From Chitinophagaceae bacterium (GTDB lineage Bacteria > Bacteroidota > Bacteroidia > Chitinophagales > Chitinophagaceae), in NCBI GenBank assembly GCA_016722465.1, contig JADKJC010000013.1, positions 1,250,946-1,314,945 of the forward strand: a stretch of 64,000 nucleotides of DNA. Reading direction: 5' to 3'. Each line of letters starts with the position of its first letter. The stretch's first letter is position 1. A program made the translations under genes and the position numbers. Below, in pieces: positions 38,137 through 46,913 of the stretch. The notes below the pieces were generated by a model. It had not been told where the DNA came from, made no database searches, and worked only from the letters and a program-made list of their open reading frames with translations.

Positions 38137-38265
38137 ACTTCAACTTGAGTGGATAATTATTGCTGCCCCCGAAATTAAAGTTAAAATAAATTGCCCGGGT
38201 AGGCGTTTATAAATGGTTTATTATATTTGCCACGAAAGACGGCATAAACCTCAAATAAAACGAAT

Positions 38266-38382
38266 ATGAAAAAGATCATCCTGATTGCCTTACTGCTTGT
38301 TACAGGTATTACAATGTTAAGCTCCTGTGGCCCCAGCAGAAAAGGAACCGGTTGCCCGATGTCAGACAATATCATTCATTAA
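38266..38382 (+). CDS. Small lipoprotein (38 aa)
   Basis: A 38-codon gene starts at ATG 38266 and ends in TAA at 38380-38382. MKKIILIALLLVTGITMLSSC is a textbook type II signal peptide with an LSSC lipobox. The mature peptide would be only 18 residues (CGPSRKGTGCPMSD...) with a second cysteine. TATATTTG at 38222-38229 matches a Bacteroidota -7 box, 36 bp upstream. The gene sits 16 bp before ytxJ on the same strand and is probably cotranscribed with it. The function is unknown; a redox or envelope role is only suggested by the neighbours and the cysteine. Confidence 0.65.
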   Translation: MKKIILIALLLVTGITMLSSCGPSRKGTGCPMSDNIIH

Positions 38383-38398
38383 TTGTAAGTACCCATTG

Positions 38399-38731
38399 AT
38401 GAACTGGATTGAACTGACCACTACAGAACAGCTTGAAACCATTAAAGAAAGATCGAAAGCAACACCGCAACTGATCTTCAAGCACAGTACCCGTTGCTCC
38501 ATCAGCAGCGTAGTGAGGAGCAGGCTTGAAAGAACGGCAGCACCGGCGGATGTTGACTTTTATTTTCTCGATCTCATCAGGCACCGCAATATCTCTGATA
38601 AAATTTCGGAGACATTTGCTGTTTACCACGAATCTCCACAAATACTCCTGATCAAAAATGGTGAATGTACTTATGATGAAAGCCATTCTGGTATCAATAT
38701 GGATGAAATTGTGGAACAGGCGGGGAGGTGA
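38399..38731 (+). CDS. ytxJ: Bacillithiol-system redox protein YtxJ family
   Basis: YtxJ proteins (DUF2847) are monothiol thioredoxin-fold proteins linked to bacillithiol, the low-molecular-weight thiol of Firmicutes and many Bacteroidota. They probably remove bacillithiol from protein thiols. With ATG 38399 the protein is 110 residues, the usual size. The frame is open upstream to 38327, but that region overlaps the lipoprotein gene. Seen are LIFKHSTRCSISSVV with the single active Cys33 in a TRCxIS setting, FYFLDLIRHRNISDKISETF, and HESPQILLIKNGECTYDESHS with the cis-Pro region. It implies that this organism makes bacillithiol. Confidence 0.85.
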   Translation: MNWIELTTTEQLETIKERSKATPQLIFKHSTRCSISSVVRSRLERTAAPADVDFYFLDLIRHRNISDKISETFAVYHESPQILLIKNGECTYDESHSGINMDEIVEQAGR

Positions 38732-38794
38732 ATGGAAAGTGGGAGGAGAGTTTTCTAACCTTCAATTGTCCATTTTCAATTAAGAAAACTATCC

Positions 38795-40260
38795 CTAATT
38801 GATTACTGCTGCTTTTCTGGCCATGGCAACCAATTGCCAGTAAGGTGGCCGGTATCCATTTTCCAGTACAAAGTCTTTTACCAATCGCTCTGTTTGCACT
38901 TTCACTTTTTTATACATGGCAACAAAGGTTTGATTTTTTAATGCTCTTGTAGCGCTCATTCCTTCGGGGATAATGCCCACCCCGCCAACTATATTTTTTA
39001 GTACACACCATAATTTTATCACTCTTGCCATGGGCAGCTGCCAGTTGCTGTATCCAATTTTTTTTCCCTTGTCTGCTTCTTCCAGCAAAGCATCCATCAC
39101 CGCATTGTCAATATGGTCTTTCATCAGTGTTTCAGGATTGCGCCACTCAGCCACCACCGCCAGTTGGGGATCGTATTCCAGGTCGCTGGGCATCTGTGTG
39201 ATGAAATGCTCCACACCAAAATCACTTAGCCAGTTCACCACGCCCTGCGATGAAATGGCTGAACCTGCCTGCCACAATTGAATACCCATTTTTTGTAGGC
39301 ATGCGAGGCCACTTCCGAACAGAACAAGGCTGTGCTGTCATTAAAATCCATTTTAAAATCGTACGGTATATGCCTGCTGAGTGCTTCGGTGCAGGCGGTT
39401 TTTGCTGCCTTGTGTGGCAACAACGGATCGGCCTTTAGCTGTGGCAAATCTGCTCTTGGCCTCAGTACCATGAAGCGTAGTTTTTTATCCCTGATGTATT
39501 GTTCAGCAGAAGCAACCGCCACCCCTTTTTCAATATGTGCTTCCACTAAATAAGGAACATTCGTTTTTTCATCCACATACAATAACGCCACATGCGAAAA
39601 ATTTCCTGGGTAATTATTGCCCCTTGAAATCAATGCCGATACTTCTGCCCCACCCCTGGACAGGAAAAGGTCGCCGCTGTGTACTTCAATTCCAAAGATG
39701 CCGGCTGCAGGCGTCACCGATGATTCCGCCTTTCCCAACAAAACAGGATCAAAAGGAATGCTATCCGTTTGCAGCAGCACTTCTTCTGCCGCAGCCCTCA
39801 TGCCATAGAGCAACTGGTAAATTTCATTTCGTGTATCCCTGTTGGTGATGTTACTGTATTGAGACTGTAATTTCACCAGGTTGCGTACCCTGCTGTAATA
39901 ATTAATGAACGAATCCCTTAGCCCCGGCCCTGCAGCCACCAATGCTGCCAGGTGAAAATAATTGGACAAGATTGCATGATAAACGCTGCTGCTTATTTTG
40001 CCGGTATCAGCGGTTTTATACAAAGCGTTGGCTTTGGCGAACAGCTTATTGATATCCGAATCAGTAAACAACCTGTTTTGTTTTTTTGCTGCAGCAAAAT
40101 CCTGCTCCAGTGATTTCCATAGGGAATCCTGGTTCCAGGCAAATGGCTGGTCCCAAGCTTTTATGATCACCGGCTTGCAGGTATCGGGTATCATCAGCAA
40201 AAAATACAAAGGCACAAGAATGAATAACAGCCTTTTGATAACCCTTTTAAGTTGTTGCAT
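38795..40260 (-). pseudogene. YiiX-like permuted papain-fold amidohydrolase (one frameshift)
   Basis: This is a ~480-residue protein in two frames: 40260 to about 39292, then to 38795. The break is at the A6 run on the coding strand (39289-39294). One more A would read HAYKKMGIQLWQAG and join them. The N-terminus is a signal anchor (LLFILVPLYFLLMIPD), followed by a ~170-residue helical region. The catalytic domain of the YaeF/YiiX/NlpC-P60-like group follows: HSGDLFLSRGG, NFSHVALLYVDE with the active His, and TALFCSEVASHAY with the active Cys. A ~150-residue C-terminal helical tail follows. The likely role is hydrolysis of a peptide, lipid or cell-wall amide bond outside the cytosol. The substrate is unknown. 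Confidence 0.75.
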
Positions 40261-40379
40261 GCTGCAAAATAAGGGAATGTTTAAATGATACCGGCCTGAA
40301 TAATAAATGCCGGTCTCAACTTTTTACTGAAACTGTTTTGACGATTAGTACTTCCCCTTACAATCAATTGAAGAGAGGA

Positions 40380-41417
40380 TTAACAGATACGGGGAAGTTG
40401 TTCTCCGGTTAAATAATTCACTACCCGTTTGCCACCAATACGGCTTTTTAAAATAACTTTCCCGGGATGTTCATTGGTAACTTCTCCAATGATAGCCGCG
40501 TTGATTCCGCAATCCTGTTGCTTTAATTGCTGCAGAAATGCTGCTGCATTTTCTTTTTTTACCACCGCAATAAACAATCCTTCATTGGCTACATACAAAG
40601 GATCAAGCCCGAGCATTTCACAGGCGCCATCCACCTGCTCATCGATGGGAATCAATTGCTGATCGATGTAATAACCAAGCCTGGTGAGTTCTGCTATTTC
40701 ATTCAATACAGAAGCAACACCTCCCCTTGTCGGGTCACGGAGAAATTTAATACCAGTGCCAAATTTTTCAATAAGGCTGATTACAGTATGATTGAGATTG
40801 GCTGTATCGCTTTCTATACTGGTTTCAAATTCCAGCCCTTTACGCAAGCTCATGATGGCAATACCATGAGTGGCAATATTACCACTTACAATGATCACAT
40901 CGCCGGCCTCAATCCTGTTGTGATGGATGGCTGCTTTTGGATGAATGATGCCAATGCCGGATGTATTGATAAATATTTTATCGCCCTTGCCTTTCTCCAC
41001 CACCTTGGTATCACCGGTCACAATTTTTACATTGGCTTTATAGGCTGCTTCTTTAATATTCACCAGCACTTCCCAAAACTCCTTCATGGCAAATCCTTCT
41101 TCAATGATAAAAGCCAGGGATAAATATTTTGCTTGGGCACCGCACATAGCCAGATCATTAACGGTACCGTTAATGGCAAGGTCGCCGATATTACCACCGG
41201 GGAAAAAGATGGGAGAGATCACGTAGCTGTCGGTACTGAATGCCACCTTACCATTCAACTCAAAACTTGCACCATCATGCTGCTGATCCAACAGGTCATT
41301 TTTAAAAATATCAAACACCCCACTCTTCAACAAACGGTGCGTTAATAACCCACCACTGCCATGCCCCAGTGTGATGACATCAAAATCAAATTTCGGCATC
41401 GGGCATTGTAAATTCAT
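40380..41417 (-). CDS. hypE: Hydrogenase maturation protein HypE (carbamoyl dehydratase)
   Basis: HypE turns the carbamoyl group that HypF places on its C-terminal cysteine into a thiocyanate, the source of the cyanide ligands of the [NiFe] iron. The protein ends PRIC, exactly the required terminal Cys. An ATP-binding PurM/AIR-synthetase-like fold is visible: TLGHGSGGLLTHRLL at the start, FSTDSYVISPIFFPGGNIGDLAINGT, IVTGDTKVVEKGKGDKIFIN and LRDPTRGGVASVLNEIA. I use ATG 41417 (MNLQCPMPKFDF), which starts at the conserved N-terminus. The frame extends further upstream and overlaps hypD. It is the last gene of the maturation operon, 37 bp after hypD. Confidence 0.93.
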   Translation of the reverse strand: MNLQCPMPKFDFDVITLGHGSGGLLTHRLLKSGVFDIFKNDLLDQQHDGASFELNGKVAFSTDSYVISPIFFPGGNIGDLAINGTVNDLAMCGAQAKYLSLAFIIEEGFAMKEFWEVLVNIKEAAYKANVKIVTGDTKVVEKGKGDKIFINTSGIGIIHPKAAIHHNRIEAGDVIIVSGNIATHGIAIMSLRKGLEFETSIESDTANLNHTVISLIEKFGTGIKFLRDPTRGGVASVLNEIAELTRLGYYIDQQLIPIDEQVDGACEMLGLDPLYVANEGLFIAVVKKENAAAFLQQLKQQDCGINAAIIGEVTNEHPGKVILKSRIGGKRVVNYLTGEQLPRIC

Positions 41418-41454
41418 TTTTATTTTTCCAGTCATGATTGTGTGTTGAATAAAA

Positions 41455-42557
41455 TTATGGCGCAACCAACTCATCCGCCTGAGCATAGTGATAATAGGCT
41501 GCACAGGAGCCTTCGCTGCTTACCATGGGTGCACCCAACGGATGCTCTGGTTTGCATTTGTTGCCAAAATTCGGGCATTGCTTTGGCTTCTTTAATCCTT
41601 TCATAATATCCCCGCTGATGCATTCCTTGTTTTCTTCCGCAGTTGGCAGGTTCAGTTTGAATTTTAATCTTGCATTGAATTTTTTATACTGCTCATTCAC
41701 TTCGTATCCGCTTTGTGGAATAGCGCCAATGCCACGCCATATCCTGTCACTCACCGTAAACACTTCCTTTATCGTTTCCTGTGCCATTTTATTTCCTTCC
41801 CGCTGCACATACCTTGCATACTGGTTCTCTACTTTGTATTCGCCTTTTCCAGTTGCTGCACTGCCATCAGGATTCCCTGCAACAAATCAACCGGTTCAAA
41901 ACCGGTAACAACAACCGGTGTTTTGTATTTTGCTGCAACCGGGTAATATTCTTCCATGCCCATGATGGTACATACATGGCCGGCTGCTAAAAAGGCATCA
42001 ATGGTATTTTCATCATCACTCAATATCGCTTCCATAGCCGGCGGCACCAATACATGCGATGCTAAAATACTGTAATTGGTAATGCCCATTTTTGCAGCGT
42101 GTATCACACTGAGTGCATTGGCCGGAGCAGTTGTCTCGAAACCTACTGCAAAAAACACCACTTCTTTATCGGGATTGTCTTTTGCCACCATCACTGCTTC
42201 CAATGGAGAATACAATATCCGCACATCAGCACCTGCTGCTTTTACTTCCAGCAGGTTTTTATGACTGCCGGGCACACGAAGCATATCACCGAACGAACAC
42301 AGAATAACATTGGATTGCTGTGCCAGGTAAACTGCTTCGTCAATCACACTTACACTCGTAACACAAACAGGGCAACCGGGACCATGGACCATCGTGATAT
42401 TATCCGGCAACATTTCCAAAATGCCATTCTTCACCAGGCTATGCGTTTGCCCGCCGCAGATCTCCATTAAAGTCCATGGCTTTGTGGTAATGCGGTGAAT
42501 TTCATCAATGAACTCTTTTGCCAGTTCAGGGTTACGGTATTCGGAGAGGTATTTCAT
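41455..42557 (-). pseudogene. hypD: Hydrogenase maturation protein HypD (one frameshift)
   Basis: HypD, a [4Fe-4S] protein, forms with HypC the scaffold on which the Fe(CN)2CO unit is built. The protein would be ~367 residues. The first frame (42557-41829) has [16 protein letters not shown] with the active Cys, [22 protein letters not shown] and [11 protein letters not shown]. It breaks at an A4 run on the coding strand (41844-41847). A fifth A would read [21 protein letters not shown] and join the second frame, which ends at 41455. The second part keeps the C-terminal [4Fe-4S] ligands (CISGDIMKGLKKPKQCPNFG, then C and SSEGSCAAYY). All catalytic residues are present on both sides of the break. 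A sequencing error therefore looks more likely than loss of function. Confidence 0.9.
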
Positions 42558-42564
42558 TATTGAT

Positions 42565-42641
42565 TGAATGAGTGAATGAATGAGTGAGTGAATGAGTGAA
42601 TGAATGAATGAGTGAATGAGTGAATGAGTGAATGAGTGAAT
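42565..42641. repeat. Tetranucleotide array (TGAA/TGAG) downstream of the four-helix-bundle gene
   Basis: This is an uninterrupted mixture of TGAA and TGAG units, mostly as the 8-mer TGAATGAG, about 19 units. It begins next to the hypD start and ends on the stop codon of the four-helix-bundle gene. The array at 43071-43134 is the same type in inverse orientation. Confidence 0.85.
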
Positions 42642-43003
42642 TATTGTGATGCTGTTTTTCTTGCTTTTGACAGCACCATTAGTATAGCTGTTGTTTCTGC
42701 CTTCAGTTCTTGAATAAAAGGCTGGTTAAATATCTCAGCTTCTTCTATCAATTCCAGCCAAAACAACGTTTCATCACACTCTTCAATAGTGATACTCAAT
42801 TTTGCATAAAACTCAGCTTTAGACCTACCCCTGCATGCTGCACGGTAATTTGCTGCAACGGATGATGCACACCTTAACAGTTGCTTTCCGGTGATTTTAG
42901 CCTCTTCCACTTTAGGCAACATCCTAAACAATTTAATAACTTCAACTGCAAGGTGCTTTGTCCGTTTCTTAAATGCTTCAATAAACATTTCCTTTTCTGC
43001 CAT
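42641..43003 (-). CDS. Four-helix-bundle protein (23S rRNA intervening-sequence / S23 family)
   Basis: This 120-residue all-helical protein belongs to the family first found inside 23S rRNA intervening sequences (TIGR02436/PF05635) and related to the Avd accessory protein of diversity-generating retroelements. The family core is clear: [19 protein letters not shown], then [34 protein letters not shown] and [12 protein letters not shown]. It probably forms oligomers and binds nucleic acid. Its cellular role is not established. It lies between hypC and hypD inside the maturation operon, has nothing to do with hydrogenase assembly by known function, and is bracketed by inverted tetranucleotide arrays. 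It thus looks like an inserted unit. The inverted repeat AGTAAA/TTTACT overlaps the region just before its ATG. Confidence 0.88.
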   Translation of the reverse strand: MAEKEMFIEAFKKRTKHLAVEVIKLFRMLPKVEEAKITGKQLLRCASSVAANYRAACRGRSKAEFYAKLSITIEECDETLFWLELIEEAEIFNQPFIQELKAETTAILMVLSKARKTASQ

Positions 43004-43070
43004 AGTAAAGTATTTTACTTACCCAAAAAGAATTTCAACCAAACCAACCGATATTATGTTACACAAACCC

Positions 43071-43134
43071 ATTCTATCATTCTATCATACTATCATTCTA
43101 TCATTCCATCATTCATTCATTCACTCATTCATTC
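43071..43134. repeat. Tetranucleotide array (ATTC/ATCATTCT) upstream of the four-helix-bundle gene
   Basis: Units ATTCTATC, then ATTC and ACTC, run from 43071 into the last codons and stop codon of hypC (TGA, 43131-43129). Read on the other strand it is GAATGAATGAGTGAATGAATGAATGATGG..., the inverse of the array at 42565-42641. Confidence 0.8.
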
Positions 43135-43377
43135 CCCCAACTCTTCCACCTCCCCCATCTCTTTCAAATAACTGAAAACTTTTTTGGCCTCTTCCTCATC
43201 CACCACACTGATGGCTACCCCAACATGCACCAGTACATAATCATCAATATTTGCTTCAGGCACCATACATAAATTCACTTCTTTGGTAATGCCGCCAAAA
43301 GAAACTTTCCCAAACCGGAATGTTTCATCCAGCTGGTTAGTAATGGAAAGTATTTTGCCGGGAATTGCTAAGCACAT
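43129..43377 (-). CDS. hypC: Hydrogenase maturation chaperone HypC
   Basis: HypC carries the iron with its CO and CN ligands from the HypCD complex to the hydrogenase large subunit. The 82-residue protein (ATG at 43377) has the invariant N-terminus MCLAIPGK. Its Cys2 becomes the iron ligand after Met removal. KVSFGGITKEVNL and YVLVHVGVAISVVDEEEA are the beta-barrel and C-terminal helix of the family. It is 12 bp downstream of hypF. Its stop codon is the first unit of a tetranucleotide array, after which comes the four-helix-bundle gene rather than the expected hypD. The last residues (EVEELGE) may have been altered by that insertion. Confidence 0.93.
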   Translation of the reverse strand: MCLAIPGKILSITNQLDETFRFGKVSFGGITKEVNLCMVPEANIDDYVLVHVGVAISVVDEEEAKKVFSYLKEMGEVEELGE

Positions 43378-43389
43378 AATCAATTTATT

Positions 43390-45726
43390 TTAATGGCTGA
43401 ATTGAATTTGTTTTGAAGTGGTTTTATTTTTTTCTGCAAACACTTTACCCAAAGACCTGTTTTCTATTTCGAAGCAGGCCATCTGTCCAAATCCGATGCA
43501 CTCATCATTGGGGCTGAGTTGCCGGTGAAAATACAGTGTTTTTTTTTGTGAGAGATTCTCAACAAGCAGTTCATTGAGTAATGCATTTTGAAAAACGCCA
43601 CCGCTAAAAGCAAGCTGTTCAATTTGAAAACGATCACTGATCTGTTCTACCATTTTTGCCAATGAGAAGAACAGCTTCCATGCTACTACCGCAATATCTT
43701 CTCCCTTTTCACAATCATCCAGCAAAGCAGTTAAAAACAGGTCCCATTCAATCCTGTTCTTTTGTAATACCAATGGATAATACTCACTGGTTTTATTATG
43801 AGCGCTTCTTGCAAGCACTTCCAGTTTCATGGCCGCCTCCCCTTCATAAGTATTGTACTGGCAAATGCCGAGTATGCAAGCAATGCCGTCTAAAAATCTT
43901 CCCATACTGCTTGTCAGCAGGTCTGCAGGCTGCTGTACCAGTTGCTGGTAATATTTCCATTCCTGTGCCGAAAAATATTTTTGAATCTGCGATTGCTTTG
44001 CCGGGAAATTCTTCAGTAAACTCAAAGCACTCAGCCTTGGCTCCCTGCTCATCTTATCCGCCAGCAATTGCGGGAAATAATCAAGATGAACAATGCGTTC
44101 TATTTCATTTTCTTCATAAATAAATATTTCTCCTCCCCATACCTGCCTGTCATCGCCATAACCGGTACCATCCCATACAAAACCTAAAATTTGTTCATCA
44201 CTATTCAGCAAATTATTTTCGGCCAGCACTGCTCCAAAATGTGCTTTGTGATGCTGAATGGCGGTGAGTGAATTATTTTTAACCGCAGCGATCTCCTTTC
44301 CATATTCAGCCACAAAATAACCGGGATGTTTATCAACCAGTACATGTGCAGGCTCTGTGTGCAGGAGCCCTGTAACATGCTCCAAGGTTTCTTTATAAGC
44401 TGTTTGAGATTCCAGTGTTCCCTGGTCGCCGAGAAACTGGCTGATGTACAGGTTATTTTTATCCAGCAGGGTAAATGCAGCTTTTAACTCCGCCCCCATT
44501 GCCAGCACCGCTTCATCTGTGGGACAGAATGGATTGGGGAAATAATTGGGAGCAAGCCCACGGCTTCTGCGTAAAATAATTTTTTGCCCATCCTTACAAA
44601 ACTGCAATACACTGTCATCCTGTGGCGCAACAATTTCACGTTCATAGGTCAGCACATAATCTGCCACTTCAAATAAATTAAGCAAGGCATCCCTGTCCTT
44701 ATAAATGATTGGCGAGCCACTGATGTTTCCGCTGGTAGCAATCAATGGTTTGCCAAAAGTGCCGGCAATCAATAAAAGTAATGGTGTATATGCCAGCATC
44801 AATCCAACCTTATCAAGTCCGGGAGCAATGGCTGCTGCACAAATACCATTGAGCGGATCTGTTTTCAATTCACACAGTACAATGGGTGCCGTTTTATCCT
44901 GTAATGCTGCTGTTTCAAATGGGCGCAACAATAAATCCCCGGCTGCCATTTCAATACTGGCATACATCAATGCAAAAGGTTTGGCGGGCCGCTGCTTCCG
45001 CACTCTCAACTGGTTCACTACTGCTTCATTCGTAGCATCGCACAATAATAAATAACCGCCGATTCCTTTAACGGCAATGATCTGGCCTGCTTTTAATGCG
45101 GCAGCTATTGTATCAACTATTTCAGGCGCATCATTACTGATACAACTTCCGGGAGATACAAATAAATACATCGGCACCGCACAATCTTTGCAGGAGTTCG
45201 TTTGGCTGTAATGCCGCCTGTCAGTGATATCATTGTATTCTGACAAACAGGCATCACACATCTGCAAAGGCTGCATCGTTGTGTTTGCTCTATCATAAGG
45301 CAAGGCAGTAATGATGGAATACCGGGGACCGCAATTTAAACAGGTAGTAAAGGGATAATGATAACGCTTATTATTTTTTACCAATAGTTCTTCCCTGCAG
45401 TCGTTGCACAAAGCAATATCAGGAGTCAGTAAAAGATCAGGCTTTTTATTATCTGTACTTTGTTCAATTGTAAAAGAGAAAAACTCTTTTGAAGGTATCT
45501 CCTGCATGTGATGATGAGTGATGATGGCATTACCAGGTGGAGCGCTGATGATCTTATTGTAAAAAGCATTCGCTGTTTCAATTGAAGCACTACATTCAAT
45601 ATGTACGCCATCTGTTGTATTGCTTACCCGGCCGGTAATACCCAACTCATTTGCCAGCCTGCAAACAAGGGGTCGAAAACCAACGCCCTGTACCAAACCA
45701 TTGATATGGATGTGATAGGTATGCAT
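43390..45726 (-). CDS. hypF: Carbamoyltransferase HypF
   Basis: HypF makes carbamoyl-adenylate from carbamoyl phosphate and ATP and transfers the carbamoyl to HypE. The protein has 778 residues from ATG 45726; a TTG two codons earlier is also in frame. Domains in order: acylphosphatase-like (1-90, NGLVQGVGFRPLVCRLA); two zinc fingers (CNDCREELL... FTTCLNCGPRYS and CDACLSEY... SCKDCAVPM, about 107-185); YrdC-like (about 195-375, IIAVKGIGGYLLLCDATN, LIATSGNISGSPI); and Kae1-like (about 390-760, with HHKAHFGAVLAEN and FVWDGTGYGDD). All catalytic histidines and zinc cysteines expected are visible. It lies between hypB and hypC, with gaps of 36 and 12 bp, in one operon. Confidence 0.95.
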   Translation of the reverse strand: MHTYHIHINGLVQGVGFRPLVCRLANELGITGRVSNTTDGVHIECSASIETANAFYNKIISAPPGNAIITHHHMQEIPSKEFFSFTIEQSTDNKKPDLLLTPDIALCNDCREELLVKNNKRYHYPFTTCLNCGPRYSIITALPYDRANTTMQPLQMCDACLSEYNDITDRRHYSQTNSCKDCAVPMYLFVSPGSCISNDAPEIVDTIAAALKAGQIIAVKGIGGYLLLCDATNEAVVNQLRVRKQRPAKPFALMYASIEMAAGDLLLRPFETAALQDKTAPIVLCELKTDPLNGICAAAIAPGLDKVGLMLAYTPLLLLIAGTFGKPLIATSGNISGSPIIYKDRDALLNLFEVADYVLTYEREIVAPQDDSVLQFCKDGQKIILRRSRGLAPNYFPNPFCPTDEAVLAMGAELKAAFTLLDKNNLYISQFLGDQGTLESQTAYKETLEHVTGLLHTEPAHVLVDKHPGYFVAEYGKEIAAVKNNSLTAIQHHKAHFGAVLAENNLLNSDEQILGFVWDGTGYGDDRQVWGGEIFIYEENEIERIVHLDYFPQLLADKMSREPRLSALSLLKNFPAKQSQIQKYFSAQEWKYYQQLVQQPADLLTSSMGRFLDGIACILGICQYNTYEGEAAMKLEVLARSAHNKTSEYYPLVLQKNRIEWDLFLTALLDDCEKGEDIAVVAWKLFFSLAKMVEQISDRFQIEQLAFSGGVFQNALLNELLVENLSQKKTLYFHRQLSPNDECIGFGQMACFEIENRSLGKVFAEKNKTTSKQIQFSH

Positions 45727-45762
45727 ACACAAAACGAACTTTATTGTTACAATACGAATTCA

Positions 45763-46536
45763 TTATACAGTTTCAGGAACCAATACTTTTGATTTCAACC
45801 AATCATACCAACGATCCAGGCCTTCCCCATTTGTACAACTCAGTTCTATGATCTCCAGCTTATGATTGACTTTTTTTGCATTTATTTTTACTTTTTCCAT
45901 GTCAAAAGGAACATAAGGCAGCAAGTCTGTTTTATTAATGATGCAAAGTGTAGAAGAATAAAACATATCAGGATATTTTAGCGGCTTGTCATCGCCTTCT
46001 GTAACACTGATGATCACCACTCTTTCCTTTTCTCCCAGGTCAAACATGGCAGGACAAACCAGGTTGCCCACATTTTCAATAAACAACACGCTGTTTTCTG
46101 CTGGCTTTATTCCCTGTACAGCATGCAATACCATGTGTGCATCTAAGTGACAACCTTTTCCTGTATTGATCTGCACCACTTTTGTTCCGGTGGCATGGAT
46201 GCGGTCTGCATCATTGGTGGTTTGCTGGTCGCCTTCTATCACACAAAATTGCAGTTGCCCTTTCAGGTCGGTCAGTGTTCTTTCCAGCAAGGCAGTTTTG
46301 CCAGAGCCGGGAGAACTCACCAGGTTCAGTGCAAGAATATTTTTGGCATCAAAATAACCCCGGTTCCTTTCGGCCAGCAGGTCATTTTGATGCAGTACAT
46401 CTTTTTCAACGTCAACCACTTTGCGGTGGTGATCGTGTGAATGATCATGCTGGTGCCCATGATCATGTTCATGTTGATGACCAGGTTCATGCATGGTCAC
46501 TTTTCCTTCAGCATCACATCCGCAGGTAGCACACAT
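45763..46536 (-). CDS. hypB: Hydrogenase nickel incorporation GTPase HypB
   Basis: HypB is the G3E GTPase that, with HypA, delivers nickel to the hydrogenase large subunit. The 257-residue protein begins with the high-affinity metal motif CATCGC (residues 2-7). A histidine-rich stretch follows (about 17-38, HEPGHQHEHDHGHQHDHSHD) that can store nickel. The GTPase motifs follow: the P-loop SSPGSGKT, the switch residue region VIEGDQQTTNDADRI, metal-site CHLDA (Cys-His), ENVGNLVCPAMFDLGE, and the base-specifying NKTDL. It lies 30 bp downstream of hypA and 36 bp upstream of hypF, in the same transcript. Confidence 0.95.
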   Translation of the reverse strand: MCATCGCDAEGKVTMHEPGHQHEHDHGHQHDHSHDHHRKVVDVEKDVLHQNDLLAERNRGYFDAKNILALNLVSSPGSGKTALLERTLTDLKGQLQFCVIEGDQQTTNDADRIHATGTKVVQINTGKGCHLDAHMVLHAVQGIKPAENSVLFIENVGNLVCPAMFDLGEKERVVIISVTEGDDKPLKYPDMFYSSTLCIINKTDLLPYVPFDMEKVKINAKKVNHKLEIIELSCTNGEGLDRWYDWLKSKVLVPETV

Positions 46537-46566
46537 AGTATGATAATTTAGTGTTCACAATATTTT

Positions 46567-46908
46567 TCAGGAAACGATCAGCGATCTTACCCTTAGTTCT
46601 TTTCCTTCCACAATATCAATTAAATGTTCGCCGCATTTGGGGCAGGCATCATATAAATTTTTCAACGGGAAGAACACTTCACAGCCTGAACATCTTGCTT
46701 TGCCATTTATCCGGTTGATTTTTCTTTCAGCTTTTTCAAGCATGGTTTCCTTTACTGCCTGCTGCCAGGCAAAATCAAATGCATTCATTTCTACAGTGCT
46801 TAAGCAGCCGATGTCTATTTCAATTTCTTCAATCACTGCCGCATCTTCTTTTATTGCCTGCTGCTGTGCAATATCAATAATGCTCAGTACAATCGAAAGT
46901 TCATGCAT
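46567..46908 (-). CDS. hypA: Hydrogenase nickel chaperone HypA
   Basis: HypA binds nickel through its N-terminal MHE and works with HypB in nickel insertion. The 113-residue protein starts MHELSIVLSI, so the nickel ligand His2 is in place. It carries the zinc-binding pairs CSGC and CPKC in the order CSGCEVFFPLKNLYDACPKCGEH. The length and the alpha-beta pattern (VIEEIEIDIGCLSTVEMNAF) fit the family well. Only 5 bp separate it from the small membrane protein gene upstream, and hypB follows after 30 bp. Confidence 0.93.
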   Translation of the reverse strand: MHELSIVLSIIDIAQQQAIKEDAAVIEEIEIDIGCLSTVEMNAFDFAWQQAVKETMLEKAERKINRINGKARCSGCEVFFPLKNLYDACPKCGEHLIDIVEGKELRVRSLIVS

Positions 46909-46913
46909 GGTGC

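Noticed and set aside
42641..43003. 23S rRNA intervening sequence
   Set aside because: The protein belongs to that family, but no rRNA gene surrounds it; the flanks are hypC and hypD.
42565..43003. Diversity-generating retroelement (Avd-like protein present)
   Set aside because: No reverse transcriptase, template repeat or variable repeat was seen nearby.
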